Positions 6,929 to 15,578 are shown, counted from the stretch's first letter. The stretch: 64,000 nucleotides of DNA from Leptolyngbya sp. NIES-2104 (GCF_001485215.1 NZ_BBWW01000001.1:124001-188000), one strand, 5' to 3'. The notes: a model not told the origin generated them from the letters alone. Numbers and translations: made by a program.

Positions 6929-8962
6929 TTAGCTTGCTCTAATTGGTAAGTTTAGTGTTAAAACCGTTGTCCCAGAGTGTTGCTCGATCGTGACTGTTGC
7001 ATTCAGATCCATTGCATATCGGCGCAACAATGCTAATCGCAGATTTGAAACGTTCTGTTTTCGCCTCGGCAACACTTCCTCAGCATTCGCGAGACAGCAC
7101 ACAGAGATACAAAAATTGTGTGAATTGATGAAGGTTCGGAGTTGAATCGGTAACTCTGGATCGGCGTGATTCAGATGCGTGAGCAGTTGAACGATCGTTT
7201 TCTCCAAGGTCGGTATATGCACCCATAGCTTCGGCATCGGTTCGGTCGATAACTCAAGCTGAACCGCGATCGCAGTTTGATTTGCAAATCGCTCGATCGT
7301 CACCGTCAACCAGTCGTGAATCCGAACTTCGCTCAGTGGAATTGCTTCCGAACCGCTCGACGCATTCTGGAACGCTAGTAAATCATTCACCAAGCTGTAT
7401 TCTTCGTGCCATTCCTGTTGGAGAATCTTTAGGTATCGCTCTAGTCGTTCAACTTGAGGATTTGGAGCTTCAGGATCATCAAGAGAAAGCGCGATTTTCT
7501 GCATTAGCTCGATCGCCATTCGCATATTTGTTAAAGGCGTTCGCAATTCGTGTGAGAGCGCTTCGATAAAATCTTTTTGCAGCGCTTTGAGATGCTGTAG
7601 CTCTGTGATTTCGGCTCGAAACGTTTGGATCTGTTGAGCGGATTGATAGGCTCGGAGTGCTTGGCTGACCAATTGAGCGATCGCGTCTGCCTGAAAGCCA
7701 CTCCAGCGCGGATAGTTCGGTAAAATCAATCCGAATTCGCCAACCGTACCAGACTCACCTTGAATCGGGCAGATAATCACCTGAGACTGAGCGACATAGA
7801 GCGGCGGTAAAATGTCTGCCTCTGGGCAAATCCAGCATTGACGCTGAAACAGGCGTAGATAGAACGGTGAAAACTTTGAAAGCTCGATCGTGCGACGAAT
7901 CAGCGATCGAGGTTCTGCTTCAGGTGAATTGAATTCTGCCACGATCGTTGAAACTGTCGAAGTCGGATCATGTAGCGCAATCCAACTGTAATCGAGTTTC
8001 AAAGTATGACCGATTTCTTCGAGCATCCAGGAGAGAACCTCAGTTCGATCCGCATCACAGCGATCAAAGACGCGTTGACGGAGACGATCGATCCCGATCG
8101 CGAACTGAAGCTGCTCGGTGCGCTCCTTGAGTTGGGCACAAAGGAGCGATTGCGTCGTTTCTAGAATTTGTCGTTGGGCATCTAAACTCGATTCGCGCTG
8201 GCGGCGATCGCTCATATCCTGAAACACCATAACGCCACCAATAATCTCTCCGTCTCGGTTGCGAATCGGGGAAGCACTGTCGCCTACAGGTCGTTCCGTC
8301 CCATCTCGTGATCGTAAAACGGCACGATCAGGCAGAGTAATTGTATCACCCTGGCACAAAGCCGCCAGAATCGGGTTGTCGATCGCGGCTCTTGTTTCTT
8401 CATCAATCAGATCTAACACACGTCCGGCAAATTCTCCCAAAGCTTCTTCTTGCGTCCAGCCTGTGAAGAATTCGGCTGCCGGATTCATAAACGTAATAAA
8501 CCCATCGACATCGGTTGCGATCGTTGCATCACCGATACTGACTAATGTTGTGGCGTACCACTGCTGCGTGTCTTTAAGCGCAACTTCCATTTGGTGACGA
8601 CGCAAAGCGACTTGAATTGCAGACTGCAAGACGGCTTCTTGAAACGGTTTTACCACATACCCAAAGGGAGATGTCTCAGTAGCTCGTCGAAGCGTATATT
8701 CATCTGCATGAGCCGTGAGATAGACAACAGGCAAGTTTAACTTCAAATAAAGATATTCTGCCGCAGAAACGCCGTCGTTTTTCCCTTGTAAACAGATATC
8801 CATCAGAACGAGATCCGGGCGCTGATTCGTCGCAATTTGAATCGCTTGACGGGCACTATTCGCGATCGCGACAACCTGATGTCCAAGCGTGTGCAACGCT
8901 TCCTGCACATGCCAAGCCACGACACTTTCATCTTCGACAATCAGAATTCTTGCTGTTCTCAA
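6929..8962 (-). CDS. Response regulator-PAS-GAF-like-histidine kinase hybrid
   Basis: The product has 677 residues, starting at TTG 8962. It comprises an N-terminal receiver (1-120, phospho-acceptor D55 in LVLMDICL, K105 near VVKPF), a PAS domain (about 130-255), a GAF-like region (about 300-440) and a HisKA dimerisation domain with H471 in SHELRTPLTN. The C-terminal ATPase part (about 560-677) is poor: the N-box asparagine region reads VQLLTHLNHADP and no DxGxG or GxGLGL motif is visible. It may therefore be a phospho-relay or scaffold protein rather than an active kinase. A receiver at the N-terminus suggests it is itself a target, plausibly of the kinase encoded just upstream at 9025-10224, on the same strand 62 bases away. 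Confidence 0.85.
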   Translation of the reverse strand: MRTARILIVEDESVVAWHVQEALHTLGHQVVAIANSARQAIQIATNQRPDLVLMDICLQGKNDGVSAAEYLYLKLNLPVVYLTAHADEYTLRRATETSPFGYVVKPFQEAVLQSAIQVALRRHQMEVALKDTQQWYATTLVSIGDATIATDVDGFITFMNPAAEFFTGWTQEEALGEFAGRVLDLIDEETRAAIDNPILAALCQGDTITLPDRAVLRSRDGTERPVGDSASPIRNRDGEIIGGVMVFQDMSDRRQRESSLDAQRQILETTQSLLCAQLKERTEQLQFAIGIDRLRQRVFDRCDADRTEVLSWMLEEIGHTLKLDYSWIALHDPTSTVSTIVAEFNSPEAEPRSLIRRTIELSKFSPFYLRLFQRQCWICPEADILPPLYVAQSQVIICPIQGESGTVGEFGLILPNYPRWSGFQADAIAQLVSQALRAYQSAQQIQTFRAEITELQHLKALQKDFIEALSHELRTPLTNMRMAIELMQKIALSLDDPEAPNPQVERLERYLKILQQEWHEEYSLVNDLLAFQNASSGSEAIPLSEVRIHDWLTVTIERFANQTAIAVQLELSTEPMPKLWVHIPTLEKTIVQLLTHLNHADPELPIQLRTFINSHNFCISVCCLANAEEVLPRRKQNVSNLRLALLRRYAMDLNATVTIEQHSGTTVLTLNLPIRAS

Positions 8963-9024
8963 CGTCTCAATCGCTCAATAACCCCCATCATTGTACGAGA
9001 TGTTGCGATTTTTTAAGCAAAGAT

Positions 9025-10224
9025 TTAAGCGCAATCAAAACTCACTTTAAATCGAGTTTTTTGGGCTTTCTCAACAGTAACTTTGCCGTTAAGTTGATCG
9101 ACTAAGGCATTCACGAGGCGCAATCCCATCGATCGAATTTTTTGTAGCTCGAAACTTTCAGGAAGGTTTTTTCCATCGTTCTCCACGATCAAACAAACTT
9201 GCGAGATTTGATTAATCAGGGTGACGGTTACTTCGCCAGTTTCTTCGTCCATAAATCCATGTTTCAAAGCATTCGTCATCAGTTCGTTTAGAATCAGACC
9301 GCAAGGAATGGCTTTTTCGAGACTCACGATGACACCGGGATCAACGCGAACCGATAAATGAACCGTATCAGACTGAATTCGATAGGTATGAAATAAGCTC
9401 GATGTCAGAGTTTGTACGTATTCGGATAAGTTGACTCGCGCAAAGTCTTGAGAGCGATACAAGCTGTCATGAACCAATGCCATTGAACTAATTCGACTTT
9501 GGCTATCTTCAAAGATTTGTCGCACTTTCGGATCATCAATTCGTTGCGCCTGCAAATAAATCAAGCTCGAAATAATTTGCAGGTTATTTTTGACCCGATG
9601 ATGAATCTCTTTGAGCAACGCTTCTTTCTCTAGCAAAGAAGATTTAATTTGCTCTTCTGCTAGTTTTTGACTAGTAATATCTTCGATCGTTCCTGTATGT
9701 CCAATCAGTTTTCCTTCTGCTGAAAACATCGGAGCTGTTCGGGTATAAAGCCAGCGAATTTCTTCTTTAGAAGTAATGATCCGAAATTGATCGGTGTGAG
9801 GTCGTCCGGCTTTGGCATCCTCGATCCAAGCAGGAATGACTCGATCGCGATCGTCCGGATGCACATAACTCATCCAGCGATCGCCTAAACTTTCTTCGAG
9901 TGGATGTCCGAGAATTTCTTCACAGCGCGGATTCGTGTAAATACATCGTCCCTGAACATCACAGCTAAAAATACCAAACGGTAAACAATGACTCAGGGCT
10001 GACCAATGATCCTCGGTTGCATGAGTGGCAATAAAAAGTGGGGCGGCTTGGGGATTGAGTACTGCTTCGAGTTGCATCAGAATCGTAGAGAGCGATCGCC
10101 CGATCGAAGATTGGATCGGTTGGGGAAATTCATCGATCGTCTGCTGAAAGTCCTGAACTTGTGTTTGAAAAGCGCGGAGGCGTGAAATGAGTTCAGGACG
10201 ATTCGGATTAAAAGGCTCGTCCAT
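9025..10224 (-). CDS. PAS-domain sensor histidine kinase, HisKA_2 type
   Basis: The product has 399 residues. A PAS domain (about 75-185, with the PAC-like end GHTGTIEDITSQK) is followed by a HisKA_2 domain with the signature EIHHRVKNNLQ (phospho-His H208 or H209) and an ATPase domain whose N-box (LNELMTNALKHGF) is intact. There are no membrane segments, so it is a cytosolic sensor. HisKA_2 kinases are common partners of stand-alone or unusual receivers. The downstream gene encodes a receiver-PAS-kinase hybrid on the same strand, suggesting a two-protein phosphorelay. The signal is unknown; PAS could bind flavin or haem, but no diagnostic residues were identified. Confidence 0.88.
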   Translation of the reverse strand: MDEPFNPNRPELISRLRAFQTQVQDFQQTIDEFPQPIQSSIGRSLSTILMQLEAVLNPQAAPLFIATHATEDHWSALSHCLPFGIFSCDVQGRCIYTNPRCEEILGHPLEESLGDRWMSYVHPDDRDRVIPAWIEDAKAGRPHTDQFRIITSKEEIRWLYTRTAPMFSAEGKLIGHTGTIEDITSQKLAEEQIKSSLLEKEALLKEIHHRVKNNLQIISSLIYLQAQRIDDPKVRQIFEDSQSRISSMALVHDSLYRSQDFARVNLSEYVQTLTSSLFHTYRIQSDTVHLSVRVDPGVIVSLEKAIPCGLILNELMTNALKHGFMDEETGEVTVTLINQISQVCLIVENDGKNLPESFELQKIRSMGLRLVNALVDQLNGKVTVEKAQKTRFKVSFDCA

Positions 10225-10350
10225 GCGACAGATATCTCAAAAGCTATAGGAACTTTACCAAAGTTTCCACTCTCTGTTGAGTCTTGGTGCTGATTTAACT
10301 CAAATGAGTGAGAACAACCGCCTGAAAAATTCGGCTTTCTCTGCCTAAAA

Positions 10351-10411
10351 TAGTACGTGCGCTAAACAAATATTCAGTATGATGAGTGTAGTTAAAAAAG
10401 TTAGCGTACTA
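10351..10411. promoter_or_regulatory. Imperfect inverted repeat upstream of the EmrA-like gene
   Basis: TAGTACG...GCTAA (10351-10365) and TTAGCGTACTA (10401-10411) form an interrupted dyad 55-110 bases before the adaptor gene, inside an AT-rich stretch. It could be an operator for a TetR/MarR-type repressor, but no regulator gene is adjacent. Confidence 0.3.
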
Positions 10412-10464
10412 AATATTTATTTGCGTTATTCGACCTGTTCCATCGATTCACTGAGAGATTTGCC

Positions 10465-11823
10465 ATGAAAGCCGCTTCATTAAATGGTCGTCAACCTGAA
10501 GTTACGGAGGTGATCGAAACCCGACAAGCTTCCGTTGCCCAACCCCAATCTGCACCCGTTCAAGCTCAGCCCGCGATCGAGACTCCCAAAGCTCCAAAGA
10601 ATCGCAAAGGGTTGAAGATAGCGCTGGCAGGCTTAGGAGTCGGGGGTGCGATCGCAGCAAGCGCATTCGGCTACAACTACTGGCAATTCGCTTCGACCCA
10701 TCAATCAACCGATAACGCGACCGTCACTGGCAATATTCACCCGGTCGGCTCACGCATTTCAGGAACCGTCGATCAGGTGTATGTCGAAGATAACCAAGAA
10801 GTAAAATCTGGACAGCCTTTGATTCAATTAGATCAGCGCGATTATCAGCTTAAACTCTCTCAAGCTCAAGCCGATTTAGAAGCAGCACAACGTAAAGCAG
10901 CATCGGCTCAAGTGAATATTGCGTTGTCTGCTAAGAATGCTGAAGCCGCGAATAGTCAGGCACAAGGTGGAATTGGACAGGCACAAGCTGCGATCGCATC
11001 GGCTCAAGCTCAAGTGTCCGAAGCTCAAGCTGGAGTTCCCGCTGCCCAAGCTGCGCTCGATCAAGCCAATGCGACCTTACAAAAAACTCAAGCAGACTTC
11101 AATCGCTATCGATCGCTGTTCAATTCAGGTGCAGTGTCTCAGCGCGATCTCGATAGTGCTCGTCAAGCGTATGAAGTGGCACGCGCACAAAGAGATGCCG
11201 CTTCTCAGGGAGTTCGTCAAGCTCAGGCAAAAGTAGCTCAGGCTCAACAAGCAGTGGCGAATGCAGAATCGGGATTAAATACGTCTCAAGGTGGGATTGA
11301 ACAAGCACAAGCAAAAGGTGTTCAAACCGAAGTCAGCCGCGCCGATTATCAAACGGCTCAAGCTGCGATTAATCAAGCTCAGGCTGCTCTTAAGAATGCG
11401 GCTCAGCAGTTAGCTTACACCTCGATCGCGGCTCCGGTGAGTGGACGCATCGGACGGAAGAATGTGCAAGTCGGTCAGCAGGTGCAGCCTGGAACTCCGT
11501 TGGTAGCGATCGTGGATGATCAGTATTGGGTGACTGCGAATTTCAAAGAGACGCAGTTAGAGAATATGCGCCCAGGTGAGAAGGCTGAGATTAAGCTCGA
11601 TTCGTTCCCGCATCACACTTTTACTGGACGAGTTGAGAGTATTTCTCCGGCTTCGGGTGCTCAGTTTGCGTTATTGCCGCCAGATAATGCGACCGGAAAC
11701 TTTACCAAGGTCGTGCAGCGGATTCCGGTTCGGGTCGTGTTCGATCGTGAAAGTGTTCGAGGATTCGAGCAAGCGATCACACCTGGAATGTCGGCAGAAG
11801 TGACGATCGAGACTGGGAAATAA
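10465..11823 (+). CDS. HlyD/EmrA-family membrane fusion protein
   Basis: The product has 452 residues: a Gln/Pro-rich cytoplasmic N-terminus, one membrane helix (about 51-70, IALAGLGVGGAIAAS), a biotinyl-lipoyl-like half (GSRISGTVDQVYVEDNQEVKSGQPLIQLD), a long Ala/Gln-rich coiled-coil hairpin (about 125-305) and the return barrel (APVSGRIGRKNVQVGQQVQPG). This is the EmrA branch, which links an inner-membrane drug exporter to an outer-membrane channel. The usual EmrB-type major facilitator gene is not adjacent on either side, so the partner must lie elsewhere. A long Gln/Ala repeat in the coiled coil gives a low-complexity stretch. A dyad upstream may be an operator. Confidence 0.88.
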   Translation: MKAASLNGRQPEVTEVIETRQASVAQPQSAPVQAQPAIETPKAPKNRKGLKIALAGLGVGGAIAASAFGYNYWQFASTHQSTDNATVTGNIHPVGSRISGTVDQVYVEDNQEVKSGQPLIQLDQRDYQLKLSQAQADLEAAQRKAASAQVNIALSAKNAEAANSQAQGGIGQAQAAIASAQAQVSEAQAGVPAAQAALDQANATLQKTQADFNRYRSLFNSGAVSQRDLDSARQAYEVARAQRDAASQGVRQAQAKVAQAQQAVANAESGLNTSQGGIEQAQAKGVQTEVSRADYQTAQAAINQAQAALKNAAQQLAYTSIAAPVSGRIGRKNVQVGQQVQPGTPLVAIVDDQYWVTANFKETQLENMRPGEKAEIKLDSFPHHTFTGRVESISPASGAQFALLPPDNATGNFTKVVQRIPVRVVFDRESVRGFEQAITPGMSAEVTIETGK

Positions 11824-11855
11824 TTGAGAGAAAGCGATCATGTTGTGCGATCGCT

Positions 11856-12022
11856 TTTTTTCAAAATCCCGACGCTTGCCATCCCAACCCACATGAAACC
11901 AGAAGTAACGATCGCGTTCCTCGTCAAAAGACACGCATTGCTGAACGCCTGCTGCCCACTGCTGATATTGAACCAGAATTTCCTGAACGAATTCTGAGAT
12001 CAGTTAATCTAGTTTTACCCAT
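11856..12022 (-). pseudogene. XisI-family remnant (truncated, frameshifted)
   Basis: On the minus strand the frames give ISEFVQEILVQYQQWAAGV followed by SFDEERDRYFWFHVGWDGKRR. This matches the N-terminal half of XisI-type proteins, found with XisH next to cyanobacterial excision elements and widely dispersed in these genomes. A shift lies near the start (MGKTRLTD in one frame, ISEF in the next). The C-terminal half is missing; the frame runs into the sequence after the adaptor gene. The family call rests on remembered pattern only. Confidence 0.5.
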
Positions 12023-12102
12023 GGCGATTGCTTTGGATACGGTTGGATTGCTCTCTAGCTCTTTCAACTGCAAACCGCACTATGACTGGTGAAGCGAAAC
12101 TA

Positions 12103-12411
12103 ATGACACAAAACTCAGACAACGATTTAAGCAAGAATGAAGTTAAATTGCCTGACAAGGTGCAGAAGCAATTAGAAGATATGGAAAGAGAGATAAGCAG
12201 GAAAGATCAGCAAGACCGAGAGGAAGCGTCTGCAAGAGAGATGGCAAGGAAAACGCCGAAAGAGCGAGAGGAGATAGAGGAGGAAATGAAAAGAATACAG
12301 AACACTAAGTATGCTCCAGAGAGGAGAACAGAAGAGGAACTTAAGCGAGAGGACGAGAGAGCTACCAAGATACTTAGTGAACTAACGGTCGTGTTCAGCG
12401 GACTTAGATAA
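12103..12411 (+). CDS. Highly charged hypothetical protein
   Basis: From ATG 12103 (MTQNSDNDLSKNEV) the product has 102 residues; an upstream Met at 12028 would give 127. It is very rich in Glu, Arg and Lys (KERE, EEEMKRI, EEELKREDER) and would form a long charged helix. Its last codons lie inside a folded attC-like repeat (12377-12469), and its neighbours on both sides run the other way. The base composition is less GATCG-rich than its neighbours. No family recognised; it may be a cassette gene in reverse orientation or not a gene. Confidence 0.4.
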   Translation: MTQNSDNDLSKNEVKLPDKVQKQLEDMEREISRKDQQDREEASAREMARKTPKEREEIEEEMKRIQNTKYAPERRTEEELKREDERATKILSELTVVFSGLR

Positions 12412-12469
12412 CCTCTCGAACTCAACGAAAAAGCTGATAGTTCCGCTGCAACACGATTGTTATACGGCT
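12377..12469 (-). other. Candidate attC recombination site after the GNAT gene
   Basis: Read on the minus strand, GTATAACAATCGTG...GCAGCGGAACT pairs with AGTCCGCTGAACACGACCG and ends in CGTTAGTTC. The arms match except for single unpaired bases (an extra G and an extra A). That pattern, plus AAC and GTT ends, is what integron attC sites show. No integrase gene is in the window. Confidence 0.5.
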
Positions 12470-13026
12470 GTGAATTCGCTTCTCGTCAACTTAAACTGTT
12501 CCAAATCGTGATGCTCTCCTTTCCAAAAACCACGCTCCTTCAGTACTCCCCGGCTCTGAAAGCCTAACTTTTCCAACAGACTTCTAGAAGCGACATTTTC
12601 TAGCATGATTTCTGCAATAACAAATTGCATTCCTCTGCGTCCAAACCCATATTGCAGAATGGCATGTAAAGCCTCACTCATGATGCCTTGTCTCCAAAAC
12701 TCGCTGGCAAGCTCGTAACCGACCACAGCAGCATTTACTTCTTCATCCCATCTGAATCCACAGGAGCCAATTAGATAGTTGTCTTGTTTACGAGCAATCC
12801 CCCAACGTATCCTGCGCCCATTTTCAAAACTCCTCACCCATCGCTCAATTACCCCAATTGCTTCATCAAGATGGGTGAATGTATCAAGGTCATGGAATCG
12901 AGTTACCTTAGGATCGGAAAACACAGCAAACACAGCCTCAGTATCCTCCTGGGTCGCCTGTCGAAGCCAAAGCCGTTTTGTCTCAAGGTCTGGAAAAGGA
13001 GTGAATGAAAAATCCTGGCTCATCAA
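12460..13026 (-). CDS. GNAT-family N-acetyltransferase (RimJ/RimL type)
   Basis: The product has 188 residues; Met 13023 (MSQDFSFTPF) is an equally good start. The N-terminal FPDLETKRLWLRQATQEDTEAVF, the middle IGSCGFRWDEE, the acetyl-CoA loop region ELASEFWRQGIMSEAL and the late NVASRSLLEKLGFQSRGVL are hallmarks of RimJ/RimL-like acetyltransferases. These acetylate ribosomal-protein N-termini or small molecules, including antibiotics. The substrate is not predictable. The stop codon lies inside the attC-like repeat at 12377-12469, as is common for gene-cassette genes, which supports recent lateral acquisition. Confidence 0.9.
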   Translation of the reverse strand: MMSQDFSFTPFPDLETKRLWLRQATQEDTEAVFAVFSDPKVTRFHDLDTFTHLDEAIGVIERWVRSFENGRRIRWGIARKQDNYLIGSCGFRWDEEVNAAVVGYELASEFWRQGIMSEALHAILQYGFGRRGMQFVIAEIMLENVASRSLLEKLGFQSRGVLKERGFWKGEHHDLEQFKLTRSEFTAV

Positions 13027-13157
13027 AATTACCTTGTCTATTTCTCTTGTTTCCAGATGCTAACAATCTTGTCTGACTTCGCAATCGAGATCGCCAAAAC
13101 AATGGTTGATTTTGAATCTGACAGGTAACTTCTCCGTATGTCCTCACTAAAAATTTA

Positions 13158-13252
13158 AGCCGTATAACGTTCCGGTTGAGCGACGATGAGAGAACTTAAA
13201 CGCTAGATGAAAAGACTCTGAACGTCCGCTCCAAGCGGATTGTCATACGGCT
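13158..13252 (-). other. Candidate attC recombination site after the Rieske gene
   Basis: On the minus strand, AGCCGTATGACAATCCGCTT begins an arm that pairs with the other end, ...GCTCAACCGGAACGTTATACGGCT, leaving two unpaired G positions. It ends in the complementary boxes GTATGAC and GTTATAC. It lies 15 bases after the Rieske gene stop, the usual attC position. Confidence 0.55.
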
Positions 13253-13266
13253 GTCGCCGCTGAATA

Positions 13267-14232
13267 TCATCTACCAGCACTCGTGTCTTGAGTAGCTTCT
13301 GTTCTCTCATTTTTCACTGCGCGGTAGTACCAACGACGAAATCTCAGTGAGGGTTCATCAGTAGGCACATTATATCCTTCGTTTACATTGGGAACTTCAC
13401 CGATTTGTGACTCAACCATAGTCCGATCGTCGTCGGATGCTGCAAAAAACTCAGCAAAATCGAAGTTACTCCGATCGATCCCAGGGTTGGGTAGAAGAAC
13501 CTGCATAAATCGCATTTGCTGAGTGTTAATCGGAATGGCAAAGAAATGGGGAAGAAGAGGCATTCCGTCTAGGTTTAAAACGATATTATTCGGCTGATGC
13601 CAGTCAATTTCAGTTCCAGAGGATAAGGTATTGAGCCGATTAGTAACCGTCATCCCATCTGCTGTTGAAGCAACACTGATTTGGGCGATCGCATCTTTGT
13701 GTGCTGCGTCATTTAGCTCGCCACCAAATGAATTTCGATGAACAAAAGGAAGATGCAGATAATCCAGCGAAATATCAACTGCCTGTGTCCAATGAGCATT
13801 CCAGATCTCATGGTGAATTACATAGCGATCCTCGGACTCTAATAAGCTCGACGGCAACTCTGGTTCTGGCACATCTTCGGTTCCTGTAAAAATCCAGAGC
13901 ATGCCTGCTATCACTCTGACCGGAAAGCTCACGATCGACAGTTTGGAAAGGTGATTTGGGTTGAGTGAGTTGAAGGGAACCTGAACGCAATCGCCATTCG
14001 AGGCAAACTTCCAGCCATGATAGGGACATTCAAGGCAACCGTCGGCTGTTACTTGTCCGTGTGAAAGCGGCGCACCGCGATGAGGACAGCGATCCAGAAA
14101 CGCTGCAAACTGACCAGACGAACTCCGAAATAGAACGAGTGATTCGCCCGCTAATTCAACTGCAATGGGAACTGTCCCAATTTCAGCAACAGGCAACACA
14201 GGAGTCCAAAAGTTAGGAAACATCTCAAACAT
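13267..14232 (-). CDS. Rieske [2Fe-2S] non-haem iron oxygenase
   Basis: The product has 321 residues. The N-terminal Rieske domain has both cluster boxes, CPHRGAPLSHG (about 48-58) and CPYHGWKF (about 69-76). The C-terminal domain has a DYLHLPFVH segment (about 156-164) whose two His plus a later Asp are the likely mononuclear iron ligands. Such enzymes hydroxylate or demethylate aromatic or chlorophyll-like substrates using a separate reductase. The length is shorter than most ring-hydroxylating alpha subunits and nearer the PaO/vanillate-demethylase group. The start at 14232 gives MFEMFPNFW. The WYL regulator gene lies just upstream on the same strand, so joint regulation is likely. An attC-like repeat follows. 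Confidence 0.88.
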   Translation of the reverse strand: MFEMFPNFWTPVLPVAEIGTVPIAVELAGESLVLFRSSSGQFAAFLDRCPHRGAPLSHGQVTADGCLECPYHGWKFASNGDCVQVPFNSLNPNHLSKLSIVSFPVRVIAGMLWIFTGTEDVPEPELPSSLLESEDRYVIHHEIWNAHWTQAVDISLDYLHLPFVHRNSFGGELNDAAHKDAIAQISVASTADGMTVTNRLNTLSSGTEIDWHQPNNIVLNLDGMPLLPHFFAIPINTQQMRFMQVLLPNPGIDRSNFDFAEFFAASDDDRTMVESQIGEVPNVNEGYNVPTDEPSLRFRRWYYRAVKNERTEATQDTSAGR

Positions 14233-14297
14233 GGCAAAATCGACTCCATCACAAGTTATTGGATGCTTTCCAACATAGAACTCTGCTCCTGACAGCG

Positions 14298-15017
14298 TTA
14301 TGTCAGTGGCTGGAATCCAGATAATTTTATTCTCTCAAGTTGAAATTCTGTATATGTATCAAGATTAATTGCTTGACTTGAAAATTCAAAATCTAAAGCG
14401 AAATCAAGATCTTGAATGCGATCAATGCGGAAATCTCTATAGGTTTTTCTGAGCGTACACCATGTTCCAACCGTCCATTTACTGCCCCAGCAGAATAGTC
14501 CCAACGGGAAGATGATTCTCTGAGACAGTTGCTCATTCAGGCTCATGTACTCGATTCTGACGGCTTTCTGCTGTTGAATGGCTCGATAAAGATCGTTCCA
14601 ATACCTTAAGCTTTGGTCATTCAAAAGATTACCTAATGCTCGAATAGATGCGCGAGTTGGATCAAAACTGTGTGGTGGCAACACTGCTCCAATTTTGCTG
14701 AGAAGCGTTTTTGCTGCTGCCTCCAAATCAGTCCCAGTCGATCGCGACAGCATTTCAACACCCAACATCAGAGCGGCAATTTCATCATGAGTTAAAGTGA
14801 GCGGCGGTAACTCAAAATCTTCATCCAGAGCATAACCGACACCAGGCTCACCGTAGACTGGAATACCACTCACTGAAAGATCGTCGATATATCGGTAAAT
14901 TGTACGCGCAGAAACACCAACTCGTTCAGCGAGTTGTTCTGCTGTAATGGGTTGGTGGGATCTGATAAGATTCACCAGTTGAAAAAGACGGTCAGCTTTC
15001 CTCATGCTGGACATCAA
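14298..15017 (-). CDS. HTH-WYL transcriptional regulator (YafY-like)
   Basis: The product has 239 residues; the Met at 15005 (MRKADRLFQLVNLI) is probably the true start. An N-terminal DeoR/HTH_11 helix-turn-helix (TAEQLAERVGVSARTIYRYIDDL) is followed by a WYL-type domain (about 140-235; ..RYWNDLYRAIQQQKAVRIEYMS.., the WYL position reads WTVG). WYL domains sense ligands, often nucleotides, and regulate defence or metabolism genes. It lies 65 bases before the Rieske oxygenase on the same strand and likely controls it. Confidence 0.88.
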   Translation of the reverse strand: MMSSMRKADRLFQLVNLIRSHQPITAEQLAERVGVSARTIYRYIDDLSVSGIPVYGEPGVGYALDEDFELPPLTLTHDEIAALMLGVEMLSRSTGTDLEAAAKTLLSKIGAVLPPHSFDPTRASIRALGNLLNDQSLRYWNDLYRAIQQQKAVRIEYMSLNEQLSQRIIFPLGLFCWGSKWTVGTWCTLRKTYRDFRIDRIQDLDFALDFEFSSQAINLDTYTEFQLERIKLSGFQPLT

Positions 15018-15528
15018 TTGATCTTAATCGTTAAGGCAGTATAACCCTTCTCATCAACCGTATCGCACTCCTATACGTAAAAACTAAACTTAATCCGGAA
15101 CATCTACAGACATCTTTTGAACCTCTGCCAAGACTGATAAATCAAGCCGTATAACTATTATTTCTACCGATAATACATCTCTCAACCAGCAGAATATGTC
15201 CCCAATCGGAATTATGCCGCGTAGAATCGGCATAATTCCCCTTCTTTTAGGATTTATCTCGATTCTAAACCGGATAACACCCTGAGAAAAGGAGTTATGC
15301 CGATTCGATCGAGAATCATTCACTTCCCGATCTTTGAGTTCCATTAGAGTCCATGACAGCAAAGAGCGCGATCGCTACTACAGGCATAACCTACGATCGA
15401 GCTATGCTCAAATTCCTTAACTTTGAATACCAACAGACCACCTCTAGAATCTTCCGAATGATTTGGCGGTAGTTCGCCATCTTATCCATTCTGTAATTTC
15501 CTACTTCCTGGCAGGCACAACGCTCGAT
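15018..15528. other. 510-base stretch without a convincing gene
   Basis: It holds another GCCGTATAAC motif (about 15145-15154), identical to the ends of the attC-like sites but without a clear partner arm, the perfect hairpin at 15208-15239, and a further TTATGCCGATTC copy near 15297. The 90-residue minus-strand frame has no ribosome site and odd composition, so it was not called. Confidence 0.5.
15208..15239. repeat. Perfect 12-bp hairpin
   Basis: GGAATTATGCCG (15208-15219), an 8-base loop, then CGGCATAATTCC (15228-15239). No T-run follows on either strand, so a terminator is unlikely; it may be a binding site or the folded core of a mobile repeat. Confidence 0.6.
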
Positions 15529-15553
15529 AAAAAAAGAGGGCATTACGCCCTCT
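15529..15553 (-). terminator. Intrinsic terminator of chlH
   Basis: On the minus strand AGAGGGC, loop GTAAT, GCCCTCT and then seven T. It begins about 25 bases past the chlH stop. Confidence 0.9.
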
Positions 15554-15578
15554 CGTTAACTCGATCTAAACCTCGGAA

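Noticed and set aside
7282-8597. Plus-strand frames inside the hybrid kinase
   Set aside because: They mirror the kinase coding strand and have no independent start signals; treated as shadows.
12207-12425. Ser-rich minus-strand frame opposite the charged hypothetical gene
   Set aside because: It is the shadow of the Glu/Arg-rich frame and has no family resemblance.
15090-15362. 90-residue minus-strand frame upstream of the WYL gene
   Set aside because: It spans the perfect hairpin and repeats, has no ribosome site and no recognisable pattern.
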